Source: CAVYWD01 sp963772225
GTDB lineage: Bacteria > Myxococcota > Myxococcia > Myxococcales > UBA5297
Length of the DNA stretch: 64,000 nt
Assembly: GCA_963772225.1 (NCBI GenBank)
Contig: CAVYWD010000002.1
Location: 124,001 to 188,000, forward strand
Direction of reading: 5' to 3'
Positions 46,701-54,944 of this stretch are shown here, piece after piece. The position numbers and the translations under genes are program-made. A model generated the notes under the pieces. It saw only the letters and a program-made list of their open reading frames with translations. It did not search any database and was not told the DNA's origin. Every line of letters begins with the position of its first letter. Within the stretch, counting starts at the first letter, position 1.

Positions 46701-47729
46701 ATGCGACTCTCCGACTTCGACTACGCCCTTCCCGAGGAGCTCATCGCCCAGGAGCCGTTGCCCGAGCGCGACGCCTCTCGCCTGCTCGTGCTGCACCGCG
46801 CGGCCAACCGGCTCGAGCACCGCTCCTTCCGCGATCTGCCCGAGTACCTGCGCGCCGGGGACCTGCTCGTCCTCAATGACGCGCGGGTGATCCCCGCGCG
46901 CCTCATCGGCAAGAAGGTCGACACCGGTGGCCGGGTGGAGCTGGTGCTCACGCTTCCGCTGGCGGGCGCCCAGGGCCTGCTCTGGCGGTGCATCGGGCAG
47001 GCGTCGAAGGCCATCCGCGCGGGGATGCGGCTCGACTTCGAGGGGCTGCGCGCGGAGGTAGTCGCCGCGGGCGGCGACGGGAGCTACGACGTCCGCTTCG
47101 CGTGCGACGACCTGCAGGCGCAGCTCAAGCGGGTGGGCGAGGTCCCTCTTCCGCCGTATATCCGGCGCGACCCGTCGGACCTGGACCGCGAGCGCTACCA
47201 GACGGTCTTCGCCCAGAGCCCGGGCGCCGCGGCCGCGCCGACCGCGGGCTTGCACTTCACCGACGCGCTGCTGCACGCGCTCCGCGCCCAGGGCGTCGAG
47301 GTCGCCCGGGTGACGCTCTTCGTCGGCGCCGGCACTTTCCTGCCCATCCGGACCGAGGCGGTGGAAGACCACCGGATGCACCCCGAGCACTACGAGATCA
47401 CGAGCGAGGCCGCGGAGGTGGTCGAGCGGGCCCGGGCGCGCGGGGCGCGGGTGGTGGCAGTGGGCACGACGGCGCTGCGCACGCTCGAGTCCGCCTTCTC
47501 GGAAGGCGCGGTGCGGGCCGGCGCGGGCATCTCCGAGCTGTTCATCTATCCGGGGTACCGCTTCCGCTGCGCCGACGCGCTGGTCACGAACTTCCACCTG
47601 CCGAAGTCGTCGCTGCTGCTCCTAGTGAGCGCGCTGGCGGGGCGAGAGGCCATCCTCGCCGCCTACCGCGAGGCCATCGAGCGCCGCTACCGCTTCTTCT
47701 CGTACGGCGATGCGATGTTGATCCTCTAG
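46701..47729 (+). CDS. queA: S-adenosylmethionine:tRNA ribosyltransferase-isomerase QueA
   Basis: QueA adds the epoxycyclopentane group to 7-aminomethyl-7-deazaguanine in tRNA, a step of queuosine synthesis. The 342 residues match the family from LSDFDYALPEELIAQEPL through GDLLVLNDARVIPARLIG, YIRRDPSDLDRERYQTVFA, AAPTAGLHFT to the TNFHLPKSSLLLLVSA end. The ATG at 46701 lies 28 bases after the previous stop. It is followed by tgt, the next enzyme of the same pathway. Confidence 0.96.
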   Translation: MRLSDFDYALPEELIAQEPLPERDASRLLVLHRAANRLEHRSFRDLPEYLRAGDLLVLNDARVIPARLIGKKVDTGGRVELVLTLPLAGAQGLLWRCIGQASKAIRAGMRLDFEGLRAEVVAAGGDGSYDVRFACDDLQAQLKRVGEVPLPPYIRRDPSDLDRERYQTVFAQSPGAAAAPTAGLHFTDALLHALRAQGVEVARVTLFVGAGTFLPIRTEAVEDHRMHPEHYEITSEAAEVVERARARGARVVAVGTTALRTLESAFSEGAVRAGAGISELFIYPGYRFRCADALVTNFHLPKSSLLLLVSALAGREAILAAYREAIERRYRFFSYGDAMLIL

Positions 47730-47766
47730 CGAGCGCCTGTTACGGAGGTCGGCAATCGTCGACTTT

Positions 47767-47817
47767 CCTCACCCCCAACTCCCTCCCGCTCGCGGGAAGC
47801 GGGCGAAGGGGGAGAGG
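47767..47817. repeat. REP-like palindromic element between queA and tgt
   Basis: A 51-base imperfect palindrome: CCTCACCCCC at the left pairs with GGGGGAGAGG at the right, with CTCCCGC and GCGGG pairing inside. It resembles intergenic palindromes found repeatedly in proteobacterial genomes and could be a repeated extragenic element or an mRNA hairpin. Confidence 0.5.
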
Positions 47818-47956
47818 TCGTTCGGGCGGCAGCGCCTTGACGGCGCGGCCGCGCGCCGGTAGTCGACTGTCGAACGCCGCCATGAGCTCGAGCTTTGAGT
47901 GGGCTCCCCGCCGGCGCGGGGCGGCCGCTTTCCTTCCGCAAAGACCAGGAGCGCCC

Positions 47957-49078
47957 TTGTCCGACCTCGTTCGCTTCCAGCTCTTGCGCAAGGACGACGC
48001 CACGCGCGCCCGCCGCGGCCGCCTCCAGACGCCGCACGGCGCGGTGGAGACGCCGGTGTTCATGCCGGTGGGAACCGCGGGCTCGGTCAAGGCGCTGGGT
48101 CCCGACGACCTCGCGCGCGACGACGCGCGGATCATCCTGGGCAACACGTACCACTTGTACCTGCGCCCGGGACACGAGCTCGTCCGCGAGATGGGCGGGC
48201 TGCACCGGTTCATCAGCTGGCCCAACGCCCTGCTCACCGACTCCGGCGGTTTCCAGGTCTATTCGCTCGCCGAGCGGAGGACCATCACCGACGACGGCGT
48301 CACCTTTCGCTCGCACCTGGACGGCTCCAAGCATCACTTCACGCCCGAGAAGGCGGTGGCCATCCAGGAGGCGCTGGGCGCCGACATCATCATGGCCTTC
48401 GACGAGTGCCCGCCGGCCAACAGCGAGCGGGGGTACTTCGAGGAGTCGCTGAGGCGCACGACGGCCTGGCTGAAGCGCTGCGAGAAGGCCTGGACGCGGC
48501 AGGGCTCTTCGCTGTTCGGCATCGTGCAGGGAGGGCTCCACGCGGACCTGCGGCGGCGCCACGCCGAGGAGGTGTGCGCGGTGGACCTGCCGGGCTATGC
48601 GCTGGGGGGCTATAGCGTGGGCGAGGAGCCTCAAGCCATGCACGAGGGGGTTTCGCTGAGCGCGCCGCTCTTGCCCGAGGACAAGCCGCGCTACCTCATG
48701 GGCGTCGGCACGCCGGTGGACCTCGTCACCTGCGTCGGCCTGGGCATCGACATGTTCGACTGCGTCCTTCCCACGCGCACCGCGCGCAACGGGCTCCTCT
48801 ATACGAGCCAAGGCAAGCTCACCATTCGCAACGCCGAGCACGCGCGAGACCCGCGCCCCGCCGATCCCGCCTGCGCGTGCTACACGTGCCGCACCTTCAG
48901 CCGGGCGTACCTGCGCCACCTTTTCGCGACGCAGGAGATCCTCGCGATGCGACTGAACTCCCTGCACAATGTGCACTATTTCCTGGACCTCATGGCCAAG
49001 GTGCGAGCCTCCCTCGACGAGGGGCGCTTCGCCGCGTTCCAGCGAGAATTCTTGGCGAGCCCCGGCGCCTGCCGGTAG
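47957..49078 (+). CDS. tgt: tRNA-guanine transglycosylase Tgt
   Basis: Tgt exchanges guanine 34 of tRNA for a deazaguanine, a step of queuosine synthesis. The 373-residue protein has FMPVGTAGSVKALGPDD, ILGNTYHLYLRPG, the nucleophile region DSGGFQVYSLAERR, and the zinc ligands CACYTCRTFS with a later histidine in LHNVHYFLDLM. The TTG at 47957 with AGGAG five bases upstream is the best start; an earlier ATG at 47882 lacks homology. It is 227 bases downstream of queA. Confidence 0.95.
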   Translation: MSDLVRFQLLRKDDATRARRGRLQTPHGAVETPVFMPVGTAGSVKALGPDDLARDDARIILGNTYHLYLRPGHELVREMGGLHRFISWPNALLTDSGGFQVYSLAERRTITDDGVTFRSHLDGSKHHFTPEKAVAIQEALGADIIMAFDECPPANSERGYFEESLRRTTAWLKRCEKAWTRQGSSLFGIVQGGLHADLRRRHAEEVCAVDLPGYALGGYSVGEEPQAMHEGVSLSAPLLPEDKPRYLMGVGTPVDLVTCVGLGIDMFDCVLPTRTARNGLLYTSQGKLTIRNAEHARDPRPADPACACYTCRTFSRAYLRHLFATQEILAMRLNSLHNVHYFLDLMAKVRASLDEGRFAAFQREFLASPGACR

Positions 49079-49093
49079 CGGAGAGCGGGCAGG

Positions 49094-49288
49094 TTACGGC
49101 TCGCCGGCGAGCTCGTCGCGAACGGCGAGGAACTCGGCGGCGATGTCATATGCGCGCCGGGCGTTGGCCTTGGCCTCGACCGCCGGGTCACGCCCTTCGG
49201 CGTATCGGCCGGTGACGATGGCCTGCATGAACATGGCAGCGAGCTCGTCGCGGATGTCCCAGTCCACTTCGGGGGTATTGGTCTTCAT
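49094..49288 (-). CDS. Small conserved-looking hypothetical protein
   Basis: A 64-residue acidic helical protein: MKTNTPEVDWDIRDELAAMF, then AIVTGRYAEGRDP and two helices. GGGAGGC lies eight bases before the ATG at 49288, and the base composition is coding-like. No family is recognised. It stands alone between tgt and a lipoprotein gene. Confidence 0.6.
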   Translation of the reverse strand: MKTNTPEVDWDIRDELAAMFMQAIVTGRYAEGRDPAVEAKANARRAYDIAAEFLAVRDELAGEP

Positions 49289-49740
49289 TCGGCCTCCCAT
49301 CGGCGCGTCAGGAGCTCCTGCCCTCGGCGCGGCCTCATTGCGAGGCTAAGGTGCGTTCGAGGCGAACCCCGGTGCCCGGGTGGGCTGAGGGTCTGAACAT
49401 GCGCTGGCGGCGCTCCGCTTTGCCCCCACTGGGAGAATGACAACGGTGCGCGCTCGCTCGCAGGAGCGCGAGGGTCGTGACCTTATGCGCCGGAACCGTT
49501 GCTGCCGTGCGCGACACGATGCGACGCGCGCGGCGAGCCTCTCCAAATAGTCCTCGAAGGATTTCGAAAAGACGAAGTCATTCTTTTGCTCGTATTTGGC
49601 GGCTTCCTAATAATCGCGGGCGAAGGCGACGGGATCTCCTAATGCGGCCGAGCCTGGAGCCTGGGGTCTGGAGCCTGAAGTCTCCATGGCGAGTATCCCG
49701 ACGAGGTCGAGCATGTGCCGGCCATCTGGGTTGTGGAGCA
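49289..49740. other. 450-base gap without a gene
   Basis: No open frame here has coding character or a ribosome-binding site. The stretch is less GC-biased and has a few A/T-rich runs near 49560-49610. I see no repeat or promoter. Confidence 0.4.
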
Positions 49741-50451
49741 TCACTCGGCCGCAGGGACAGACTCGATGAGCTTGCCGTCGCGGAACTTGGCGGTGCGCTT
49801 TCCCAAAGGCCAAGTCCACGTCTCGACCTTCACGCCGTCCGCGTACGCCTGCTGAATCCGCTCCGGCGGGCCCCAGGCGAGCTTGGCCGCGTCGGTCTCC
49901 ATTCCGCGGACGAGCCGCTTCTGGCGCAGCGCCGCGCGCACGTCGGGGGCAAAGCGCGCCAGGTCCACCTCCGGATTCACCTCGGTGAAGACCTGTTCGA
50001 AGACCGCCAAGAACTCCTCGCGGGTCTTGATCTGCGGGCGCAGCACGGCGACGTACGGGCGCCCCGCCGGCTCGCCCACCACGGCGAAATAGACCCACGG
50101 GTTCGGGCGCGGCGAGTAGAGCGGCCGGCGCGCCATGGCCAGGCTGGTGGGAAATTCCACCTTCTGAATCCGGACGCGAGTGCCTATCTCCAGGAGCCCC
50201 TCGGTCGGCCCGGGGAGAATGGGCTGCCCCGACGGATCGTCGATGAGCTCCACCGAGTCGGGCGGCAGCAGCGTCGCCAGCCGCCGCGTGGCGTCGCCGA
50301 AGAATGGCAGCACGTGGGCGCTGGCGCGCAGGAAGAACGCGCGGCCTTCGAGATCGCGCTCGAGCGAGAGGCGCTGATCGTCGGGGACGAGGACCGCGGA
50401 GGCGCAGCCGGAGAGCGCGGCGGCGACGCAGAGCAGGCGGTAGGGTCGCAT
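49741..50451 (-). CDS. Lipoprotein of unknown function
   Basis: A 236-residue lipoprotein with lipobox LSGC (cysteine near residue 16). The mature part has DLEGRAFFLRASAHVLPFFGDA, VAVLRPQIKTREEFLAVFEQVFTEV and a C-terminal WGPPERIQQAYADGVKVETWTWP, which recalls the SmpA/OmlA fold where short lipoproteins end in a beta-rich WxP-type element. That likeness is weak. The position between tgt and the phosphodiesterase gives no clue. Confidence 0.7.
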   Translation of the reverse strand: MRPYRLLCVAAALSGCASAVLVPDDQRLSLERDLEGRAFFLRASAHVLPFFGDATRRLATLLPPDSVELIDDPSGQPILPGPTEGLLEIGTRVRIQKVEFPTSLAMARRPLYSPRPNPWVYFAVVGEPAGRPYVAVLRPQIKTREEFLAVFEQVFTEVNPEVDLARFAPDVRAALRQKRLVRGMETDAAKLAWGPPERIQQAYADGVKVETWTWPLGKRTAKFRDGKLIESVPAAE

Positions 50452-50646
50452 GGCGCCAAGGGGTATCAGGCGCCGCGGCCCTGGGGCAACCGGCCCGTCG
50501 GGCGGTCTCGCTGGCTCGCCAGGCAGGCGTGAGATTGCGGGGCCTGTCTCGAGGCCCCAGCTTGCATCGGCGGGTAAAGGATGGCCCCCGCCTCAACGGA
50601 GCGCGCCGCCAAGAGGGAACGCGGCCCGGCAGGAGGGTAGGCGAGC

Positions 50647-52366
50647 GTGAGACTTGCGGCTCATGCCATCCGGGCGGCGGTGGGGCCCAAGGTCCTTCGC
50701 TCGATGGAGTGGCTCATCACGGGTCGGATGCGGCCGCTCCTTCGCCGCGAGCGCGCCGGCACCTTTTTGCCGCCCAACGGCCGACGGTTCTGCGTCATCC
50801 ACCTCGACGGTGTGTCCCGGCGAGCGCTCCTCACGGCCGTCGAGCGCGGCGAGGCGCCTTTCCTCGGCCGGTTGCTCCGGTCGGGGGCTTACGCGCTCTC
50901 CCCGTGCTTCTCGGGTGCGCCTGCCTCGACGCCGGCCTTCCAGGCTGGACTCCTGTATGGTCAGCGCCTGGCCGATATCCCTGGCTACCATTGGTACGAT
51001 TGGCAGCGCCAGGCTCTGATGGGCATGGACCGGGCCGAGGACGCCGCCGCCGTCGAGGCGAAGCTCATGGCCCGGGGCCCCGGGCTCCTCGAGCGGGGCT
51101 CGGCGTCGTTCTCCATCTTCTCGGGCGGCGCGAAGGTGGACGGCTTCTCGATGTCGGGCTGGGCGGCGCGCCCGCGCCGGCTCTTGGCGGGGCTCGACCC
51201 GTGGTACCTGGCCGCGGGCGCAGTGGCGCACTCGCGGACCGCCGCGCGCATCGCCGGTCGGATCGCCCGCGAGGGCGGGGCCGACTTGCTGGACCTCTTC
51301 CGGCAGTCGCTGCGGGTCGGCCGGCTGCAGAACGAGCCGGGCTTCTTCTTGCGCCGCGTGGCGCTCTCCATCGGCGCGCGAGAAGCGGCGGTGTTCAGCG
51401 CGGCGCTCAGCATGGCCCGGGGCGTCCCGGCCATCTACACGTGCTTCGGCGACTACGACGAGATTGGCCACCGGCGCGGGCCCGACGCGCCCGACGCCTC
51501 CGCAGCGCTGCGGGGGATCGACCGGGCGGTGGCGCACGTCTTCGCGGCAGCCGCCGCCTTGCCAGAGCTCGGCTACGACGTGTATGTCGTCTCGGATCAC
51601 GGTCAAGTTCGAACGCAGCCGTTCGAGAGCGCGATGGGCCTCTCCCTCCTCGACTACCTGGCGCTCGCGGTGCCGCGGCGGGAGGGAGCGCCGGAGCTGA
51701 GCGGCGAGGCGGCGCGCCAGATGGGACGACTGCGCGCGCTGGCGCGCGCCGCCCAGGGCTTGCCCAGCGCGTTGGAGGCCAAGGCGCGCGCGCTCGCCGG
51801 AGAGGTGGCCCACTCCATCGTCGGCGGGCGCCGCCGCGGCGATGACGGGGCCCGGCTATTGGAGGAGGCGGTCTGCGTCGAGGCGGGCGACATCGCGCAC
51901 CTGTACCTGGGCCGCGAAGCGCACCCGCTGGACGAGCGGGAGGTCGCGCACCGGTTCCCGCGCACCTTGGCGGTGGCGACGCACTGCCCGGCGGTGGGGC
52001 TGGTCGCGGCGCGAACGGAGCGCGGGGCGGTGGCGTTTCGAGGCGGCCGGCGCTTCGACCTGTCGGACCCGGCCTCCGCGCGCGCGCTCGACCTCGGCTA
52101 CGGCGGCCCGAGGGCCGCGGCGTTCATCTCCGCCGTGGCAAGCATGCCCTCGGCAGGCGATTCTGGTGCTCTACGGCAACGGGCTTTTGCGCGCCGACGT
52201 CGCCTTCTCGTGGGAGTTCGGCAGCCACGCCGGCGTCGCGCGCGACGAGGTCGAGACGTTCGTCATCCATTCCAAGGCCGCGCCCTACGACTTCACCCGC
52301 GTCGAACACGGCGCGGACCTGCACGACTTCCTCGTCGACCACTACGGGGCGCCCGGCGGGCCATGA
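50647..52366 (+). CDS. Type I phosphodiesterase/alkaline phosphatase-superfamily protein, frameshift at 52159-52163
   Basis: The 572-residue (frame restored) protein is an alkaline-phosphatase-fold hydrolase. The metal and nucleophile site is in VIHLDGVSRRALLTAVERGEAPFLGRLL. GVPAIYTCFGDYDEIGHRRG and DVYVVSDHGQVRTQPF hold the other metal ligands (Asp/His). The frame breaks at GATTC (52159-52163). GATC gives SAGDLVLYGNGLLRADVAFSWEFGSHAG and the end at 52366. The start is a GTG. It is followed 31 bases later by an EEP-family gene, and the two may work on a shared lipid or nucleotide phosphate. Confidence 0.85.
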
Positions 52367-52397
52367 CGCTTCCTCCGCTTCCGCGAGCGGCCTTCCC

Positions 52398-53168
52398 ATG
52401 GCTCAAGAGCTCTCGCTCGTGACCTGGAACATCCACGGCTGCGTCGGCTCTGACGGGCGCTTCGACCTGAGCCGGGTGGCCCGGGTGCTCCGCGGGCTCC
52501 CGGCCGAGGTGATCGCGCTCCAGGAGGTCGGGGAGGTTCACGGGAAGATGCCCGCCCTGGACCAGGCTCGAGGCATCGCCGAGCAGACCGGGGCGCGTCT
52601 CGCCTTCATGGCCAACGTGTTCAAGGGGCGCCGCCGCTACGGCAACGCCATCCTGAGCTACGTGCCCATCCTGCGCGAGGCGCATTACGACCTTTCGGTC
52701 GGCAAGCGCGAGCCCAGGGGGTGCCTGCGGGCGGACCTCGCTCTGCCGCACGGGGGCGCGATCCACGTGTTCAACCTTCACCTGGGGCTCGGCGTGTTCG
52801 AGCGCCGCCGGCAGGCGCTCTTGCTCGGCGCAGACATCCTGCGCGACGCGGCGCTGGCGCATCCGATGGTGGTGGTGGGCGACTTCAACCGCTGGTACCC
52901 GGGCCCCGTGCGCGCGCTCCTGCGCCGCGCCCTGACGGACTGCGCGGGGCGGCTCGAGCAGATGGAGCCGACCTACCCGGCCCGCTTCCCGCTCTTTCGG
53001 CTGGACCGCGTTCTGGCGGGGCCCGCTCTGATGCCACTCTCGGTCCGGGTGATCGACAAAGGCGAGGCCAAAGTTGCGTCCGACCACCTTCCACTGCTGG
53101 CGCGGATGGCGGTCGAGACCCCGCCGACGCCCGAGAACGGGGAGGCCGCGCCGCCCAAGCCTGAATGA
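52398..53168 (+). CDS. Endonuclease/exonuclease/phosphatase-family protein
   Basis: A 256-residue EEP-fold hydrolase with the family pattern: SLVTWNIHGCVG, EVIALQEVGE, FNLHLGLGVFERRRQ, VVVGDFNRWYPGPVR and KVASDHLPLLARMAV (Asp/Asn/His metal and catalytic residues). No signal peptide is seen. The members act on phospho-esters of lipids, DNA or sugars; the substrate is unknown here. It follows the phosphodiesterase gene in the same direction. Confidence 0.88.
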   Translation: MAQELSLVTWNIHGCVGSDGRFDLSRVARVLRGLPAEVIALQEVGEVHGKMPALDQARGIAEQTGARLAFMANVFKGRRRYGNAILSYVPILREAHYDLSVGKREPRGCLRADLALPHGGAIHVFNLHLGLGVFERRRQALLLGADILRDAALAHPMVVVGDFNRWYPGPVRALLRRALTDCAGRLEQMEPTYPARFPLFRLDRVLAGPALMPLSVRVIDKGEAKVASDHLPLLARMAVETPPTPENGEAAPPKPE

Positions 53169-53289
53169 GCCGCGCGAGAGGAAAATCCGCGCGCAAGCCA
53201 CCAGGGAGCAGGCCAACCCAATCACCGAGCGCCCGCGCATGCGCGCGAGCGCTCTGGCTGGTGAGTTGGCTTCGATGAAGCAGCCGCCG

Positions 53290-53565
53290 CTACTTGACGG
53301 CGGCAGCGGCCTTCGCCAGGCGCGCCACGTGGCGGCTGGCGGAGCGGGCGTGAATGATGCCCTTCGAAGCGGCCTTCTTCAGGGTCCGCTCGGCGGCCTT
53401 GACCATCTCCTTGGCCTTGGCTGGATCCTTGGACGCCGAGGCGGCGACCGTCGCCTCGCGCGCCTTCTTGATGGCGGTCTTGACCGTCGATTTCCAGTGC
53501 GTATTGCGCGCGCGTCGCTTGAGGCTCTGGCGATGACGCTTTTCGGCTGACTTGATGTTCGCCAC
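53290..53565 (-). CDS. rpsT: Ribosomal protein S20
   Basis: A 91-residue basic, helical protein with the S20 pattern: ANIKSAEKRHRQSLKRRARN, then KSTVKTAIKKAREA and AASKGIIHARSASRHVARLAKA. The GTG at 53565 after GGAGGAGAGA is the start; the longer open frame was rejected. It is a single gene facing away from the EEP gene. Confidence 0.95.
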   Translation of the reverse strand: MANIKSAEKRHRQSLKRRARNTHWKSTVKTAIKKAREATVAASASKDPAKAKEMVKAAERTLKKAASKGIIHARSASRHVARLAKAAAAVK

Positions 53566-53619
53566 TCTCTCCTCCGGAAGACCCGAAACGCGGCCGCGCA
53601 GCGGTCGCAAGGGCCGCGC

Positions 53620-53649
53620 TACGTAGCAGCTTGCGACGCCGCCTGTCAA
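53620..53649 (-). promoter_or_regulatory. Putative rpsT promoter
   Basis: On the minus strand a perfect TTGACA lies at 53649-53644. Eighteen bases later comes a weak -10 (TACGTA, 53625-53620) ahead of the rpsT start. The -35 is strong, the -10 is not. Confidence 0.4.
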
Positions 53650-53907
53650 GGAACTTGCCTGCACCTGGCCCGCCACAGGCAGGACACTTGCCCCGGCGCT
53701 CGGCTCTTCGCCAGCGCGACGCCTCTCCGCAAGCCCAGAGACTGGGCGAAGAACCAGTAATATCAGGGCATTGGTGATTTGCTGTGCAATTCAGCAAATC
53801 GATCCGCGAGGCCCGCGAAAGAGGGGAGGGGGCGAGGAGCCCACAGGGTTCGCCACAAGTTCCCCACAGAACCTGTGGACAACGTCGCGCCCGCGGTGAA
53901 CGCGCGT

Positions 53908-54720
53908 TCAAGAGCTCGAGCCGCGGCGCTTGGCTTCGTTCCAAAGCGCGTCCATCTCCTCCAGCGAGGCTTCGCCCGGCCCCTTCCCGCGCGCCCGCAG
54001 CGAGCGCTCGACGAAATGGAAGCGCTCGGTGAAGCGGCCGAGGGTCCCGCGCAGAGCGTCCTCGGGAGGGCATCGGAGGTGGCGGGCCAAGTTGACCAGG
54101 GCGAAGAGGGCGTCGCCCAGCTCCTCCTCGACTCGCGCCTTCTCTCCCTGGGCGATGGCCTCGTCCAGCTCGCGCAGCTCCTCGTCGACTTTGGCGCGCA
54201 CGTCTTCGACGCGCTTCCAATCGAAGCCGACGCGGCTCGCCTTCTCGGTGAGCCGTTCGGCGCGAACCAGCGCGGGCGCGTCCTTGGGCACACCGTCGAG
54301 GGTGCTCCCTTCGCTGCCGGTCTTGCGCAGACGCTCCTGGGCCTTGAGGCGCACCCAGGCGCCCGCGACCTCCTCCGCGTCGCGCGCCTTCGCGTCGCCG
54401 AAGACGTGCGGGTGCCGGAACTCGATTTTGTCGCAGATGGCCTTTGCGACGTCGGCGAACTCGAAGGCCCCGGCCTCCTGCCCGAGCTGCGCGTGGAAGA
54501 TGATCTGGAACAGCAGGTCCCCGAGCTCGTCGCGCAGCGGCTCGAGCGGGCCGCCGAGCGAGGCGAGGTCCATCTGCTCTAGAACCTCGTAAGTCTCCTC
54601 GACGAGGAAGGGGCGCAGGGACCTCAAGTCCTGTTGGCGGTCCCAGGGGCATCCGCTCTCGGAGCGGAGCTTGGCCATGATGGCGATCAATCGGTCAATC
54701 TGCTCGGCGGCGCGGCTCAT
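53908..54720 (-). CDS. mazG: Nucleoside triphosphate pyrophosphohydrolase MazG
   Basis: A 270-residue MazG with two related all-alpha domains. The first has CPWDRQQDLRSLRPFLVEETYEVLE, LRDELGDLLFQIIFHAQ and HPHVFGD; the second has EELRELDEAIAQGEKARVEEELGDALFALVNLARHL. The paired ExxE/ExxD motifs bind magnesium. MazG hydrolyses NTPs to NMP and pyrophosphate and can lower ppGpp. The ATG at 54720 begins MSRAAEQIDRLIAIM. It is divergent from the TPR membrane protein gene. Confidence 0.94.
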   Translation of the reverse strand: MSRAAEQIDRLIAIMAKLRSESGCPWDRQQDLRSLRPFLVEETYEVLEQMDLASLGGPLEPLRDELGDLLFQIIFHAQLGQEAGAFEFADVAKAICDKIEFRHPHVFGDAKARDAEEVAGAWVRLKAQERLRKTGSEGSTLDGVPKDAPALVRAERLTEKASRVGFDWKRVEDVRAKVDEELRELDEAIAQGEKARVEEELGDALFALVNLARHLRCPPEDALRGTLGRFTERFHFVERSLRARGKGPGEASLEEMDALWNEAKRRGSSS

Positions 54721-54944
54721 GGTGAGAAGTCTCCTCGCGCGCCATCGCGGCAAGGCGCGGCTCGGGCTGGCGTGGCGCTCTTTCCGTAACACACCGCGAG
54801 GCCGGAGGCCGGTGGGAGAGCTCCGGGGGGAAGGCGAGGGCGACCGAGGGCGACGGCGCGCCAGAGGGCGACGGCGCGCCTTGCGGGGGACTTCGAGCCG
54901 CAGCTAAGATTGCCGCGCCGCGCGCCCGCCGCGCCTTTCGCTCC

